Positions 63,171 to 64,000 of a stretch of DNA of 64,000 bases are shown piece after piece. Source of the stretch: Microcebus murinus (Eukaryota; Chordata; Mammalia; Primates; Cheirogaleidae); contig NC_134108.1 in NCBI RefSeq assembly GCF_040939455.1, forward strand, positions 86,410,001 through 86,474,000, in the 5' to 3' direction. A model generated the notes under the pieces. It had not been told where the DNA came from and made no database searches. It was given only the letters and a program-made list of their open reading frames with translations. The first letter of the stretch is position 1, and each line of letters starts with the position of its first letter. The translations under genes and the position numbers were made by a program.

Positions 63171-63480
63171 CACACCTGTAATCCTAGGACTCTGGGAGGC
63201 CAAGGCAGGAGGATCGCTCAAGGTCAGGAGTTCAAAACCAGCCTGAGCAAGAGCAAGACCCTGTCCTAAAAATAGAAAGAAATTAGCTGGACAACTAAAA
63301 ATACATAGAAAAAATTAGCCAGGCATGGTGGCGCATGCCTGTAGCTCCAGCTACTCATAAGGCTGGGGCAGAAGGATTGATTGAGCCCAGGAGTTTGAGT
63401 TTGATGTGAGCTACGCTGACGCCACGGCACTTTAGCCCAGACAACAGAGTGAGACTCTGTCTGAAAAAAAAAAAAAAAAA
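63171..63480 (+). mobile_element. 5'-truncated Alu SINE
   Basis: Begins CACACCTGTAATCCTAGGAC, so about the first 17 bases of the Alu are missing, including most of the Pol III A box. The A tail ends at 63480. A perfect 19-bp duplication, AAAAACCTGGAATATAGAT, lies at 63152-63170 and 63481-63499. Confidence 0.95.
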
Positions 63481-63499
63481 AAAAACCTGGAATATAGAT

Positions 63500-64000
63500 A
63501 GTTTAATCATCATATCAACAGAACAGGCAGCTAAAAGTTTGCCACTATGAACATAAGCTGTACAGATTTTAAGATAAACAGAGACTGTAAGCTCCTTAAA
63601 AGTTAATCCAAAATCTCTAGTCATCTTAATTTTAGTTTAGTACTCCATAAAATAGAGACTATCACAGAATATGAGACAAAAGTGTCACAAATGCCTAGAA
63701 TCCTGTATCATTTAATATGTATTTTTCTGGTAGGCTAGATTTCCATTATTTTGGGTCTTGTTTCTTACATATTAACCTAGATATATTTTTTTCTTTGTAT
63801 CACCTTAATTTTGATTCTAATTCCATAAACTTCTATTATTTTCCTAAAAATCATTCATATTCGTCTAACTTTTCATTTATATCTAATTTAGCTTTCTTCC
63901 TAAAAACTGAAAATACCCACTCATGGCCAGTTGAACAGTCAACTAACACTCAGTTAGGTTCATCTTGGTGTCTCTGTAGTCAGCATCATTGTACTGTATT
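63500..64000. other. intronic sequence without recognised feature
   Basis: AT-rich sequence to the end of the window; nothing recognised. Confidence 0.5.

Overview
The window is nuclear DNA of a primate, almost certainly a lemur. The many dimeric Alu elements carry a linker between their two arms that reads like 'TTAGTTGGCCAATTAATTTC' with TA-rich flanks, which is typical of lemuriform Alus and absent from human ones. Several L1 elements share one 3' end that also looks lineage-specific. MIR, L2, ERVL and MaLR relics form the old mammalian background.

Only one host coding segment is recognised: a 183-bp internal exon on the + strand at 54622-54804. It has a good splice acceptor and donor, is phase 1 at both ends, and encodes 61 residues that I recognise as part of a laminin G-like domain of EYS (eyes shut homolog, a photoreceptor extracellular matrix protein). 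Everything else is best read as the two flanking introns of EYS, about 54.6 kb upstream and 9.2 kb downstream. No other exon, RNA gene or CpG-island promoter of a host gene could be supported. EYS introns are known to be extremely long, which fits.

Layout: 0-5 kb, an Alu, an old L2 split by a MaLR LTR, a very small L1 insertion and a MIR. 5.1-11.2 kb, a nearly full-length old L1 on the - strand with an Alu inside. 11.4-24.5 kb, mostly unique intron with two L1 3' halves, L2 and MIR pieces, a 100-bp homopurine tract, a 48-bp tandem duplication and a twin-primed L1. 25.06-28.88 kb, a young L1 with its 5' end, flanked by a 19-bp target-site duplication, lacking the reverse transcriptase region. 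28.9-33.4 kb, an old L1M on the + strand split by an unclassified 1.1-kb block and by Alus. 33.4-34.3 kb, a decayed ERVL pol relic (integrase then dUTPase-like). 36.7-43.4 kb, a + strand L1 with a tandemly duplicated 5' UTR, an ORF1-to-ORF2 deletion, a nested Alu and a nested younger L1. 43.9-54.6 kb, an Alu, MIR, L2 and a 3'-deleted - strand L1. 54.6-64 kb, the EYS exon, two Alus stacked at one target site, a MIR inside an L2, an L2 inside an L2, a CA/CG tract and three more Alus.

I found no new gene system. The points worth a second look are structural: nested and internally deleted retrotransposons with readable target sites, an inverted Alu pair, a 60-bp near-identical segment shared by an ERVL relic and an L1 5' UTR, and a 39-bp A-tailed insertion of unknown source. 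All family assignments are from pattern recognition; no database search was run.
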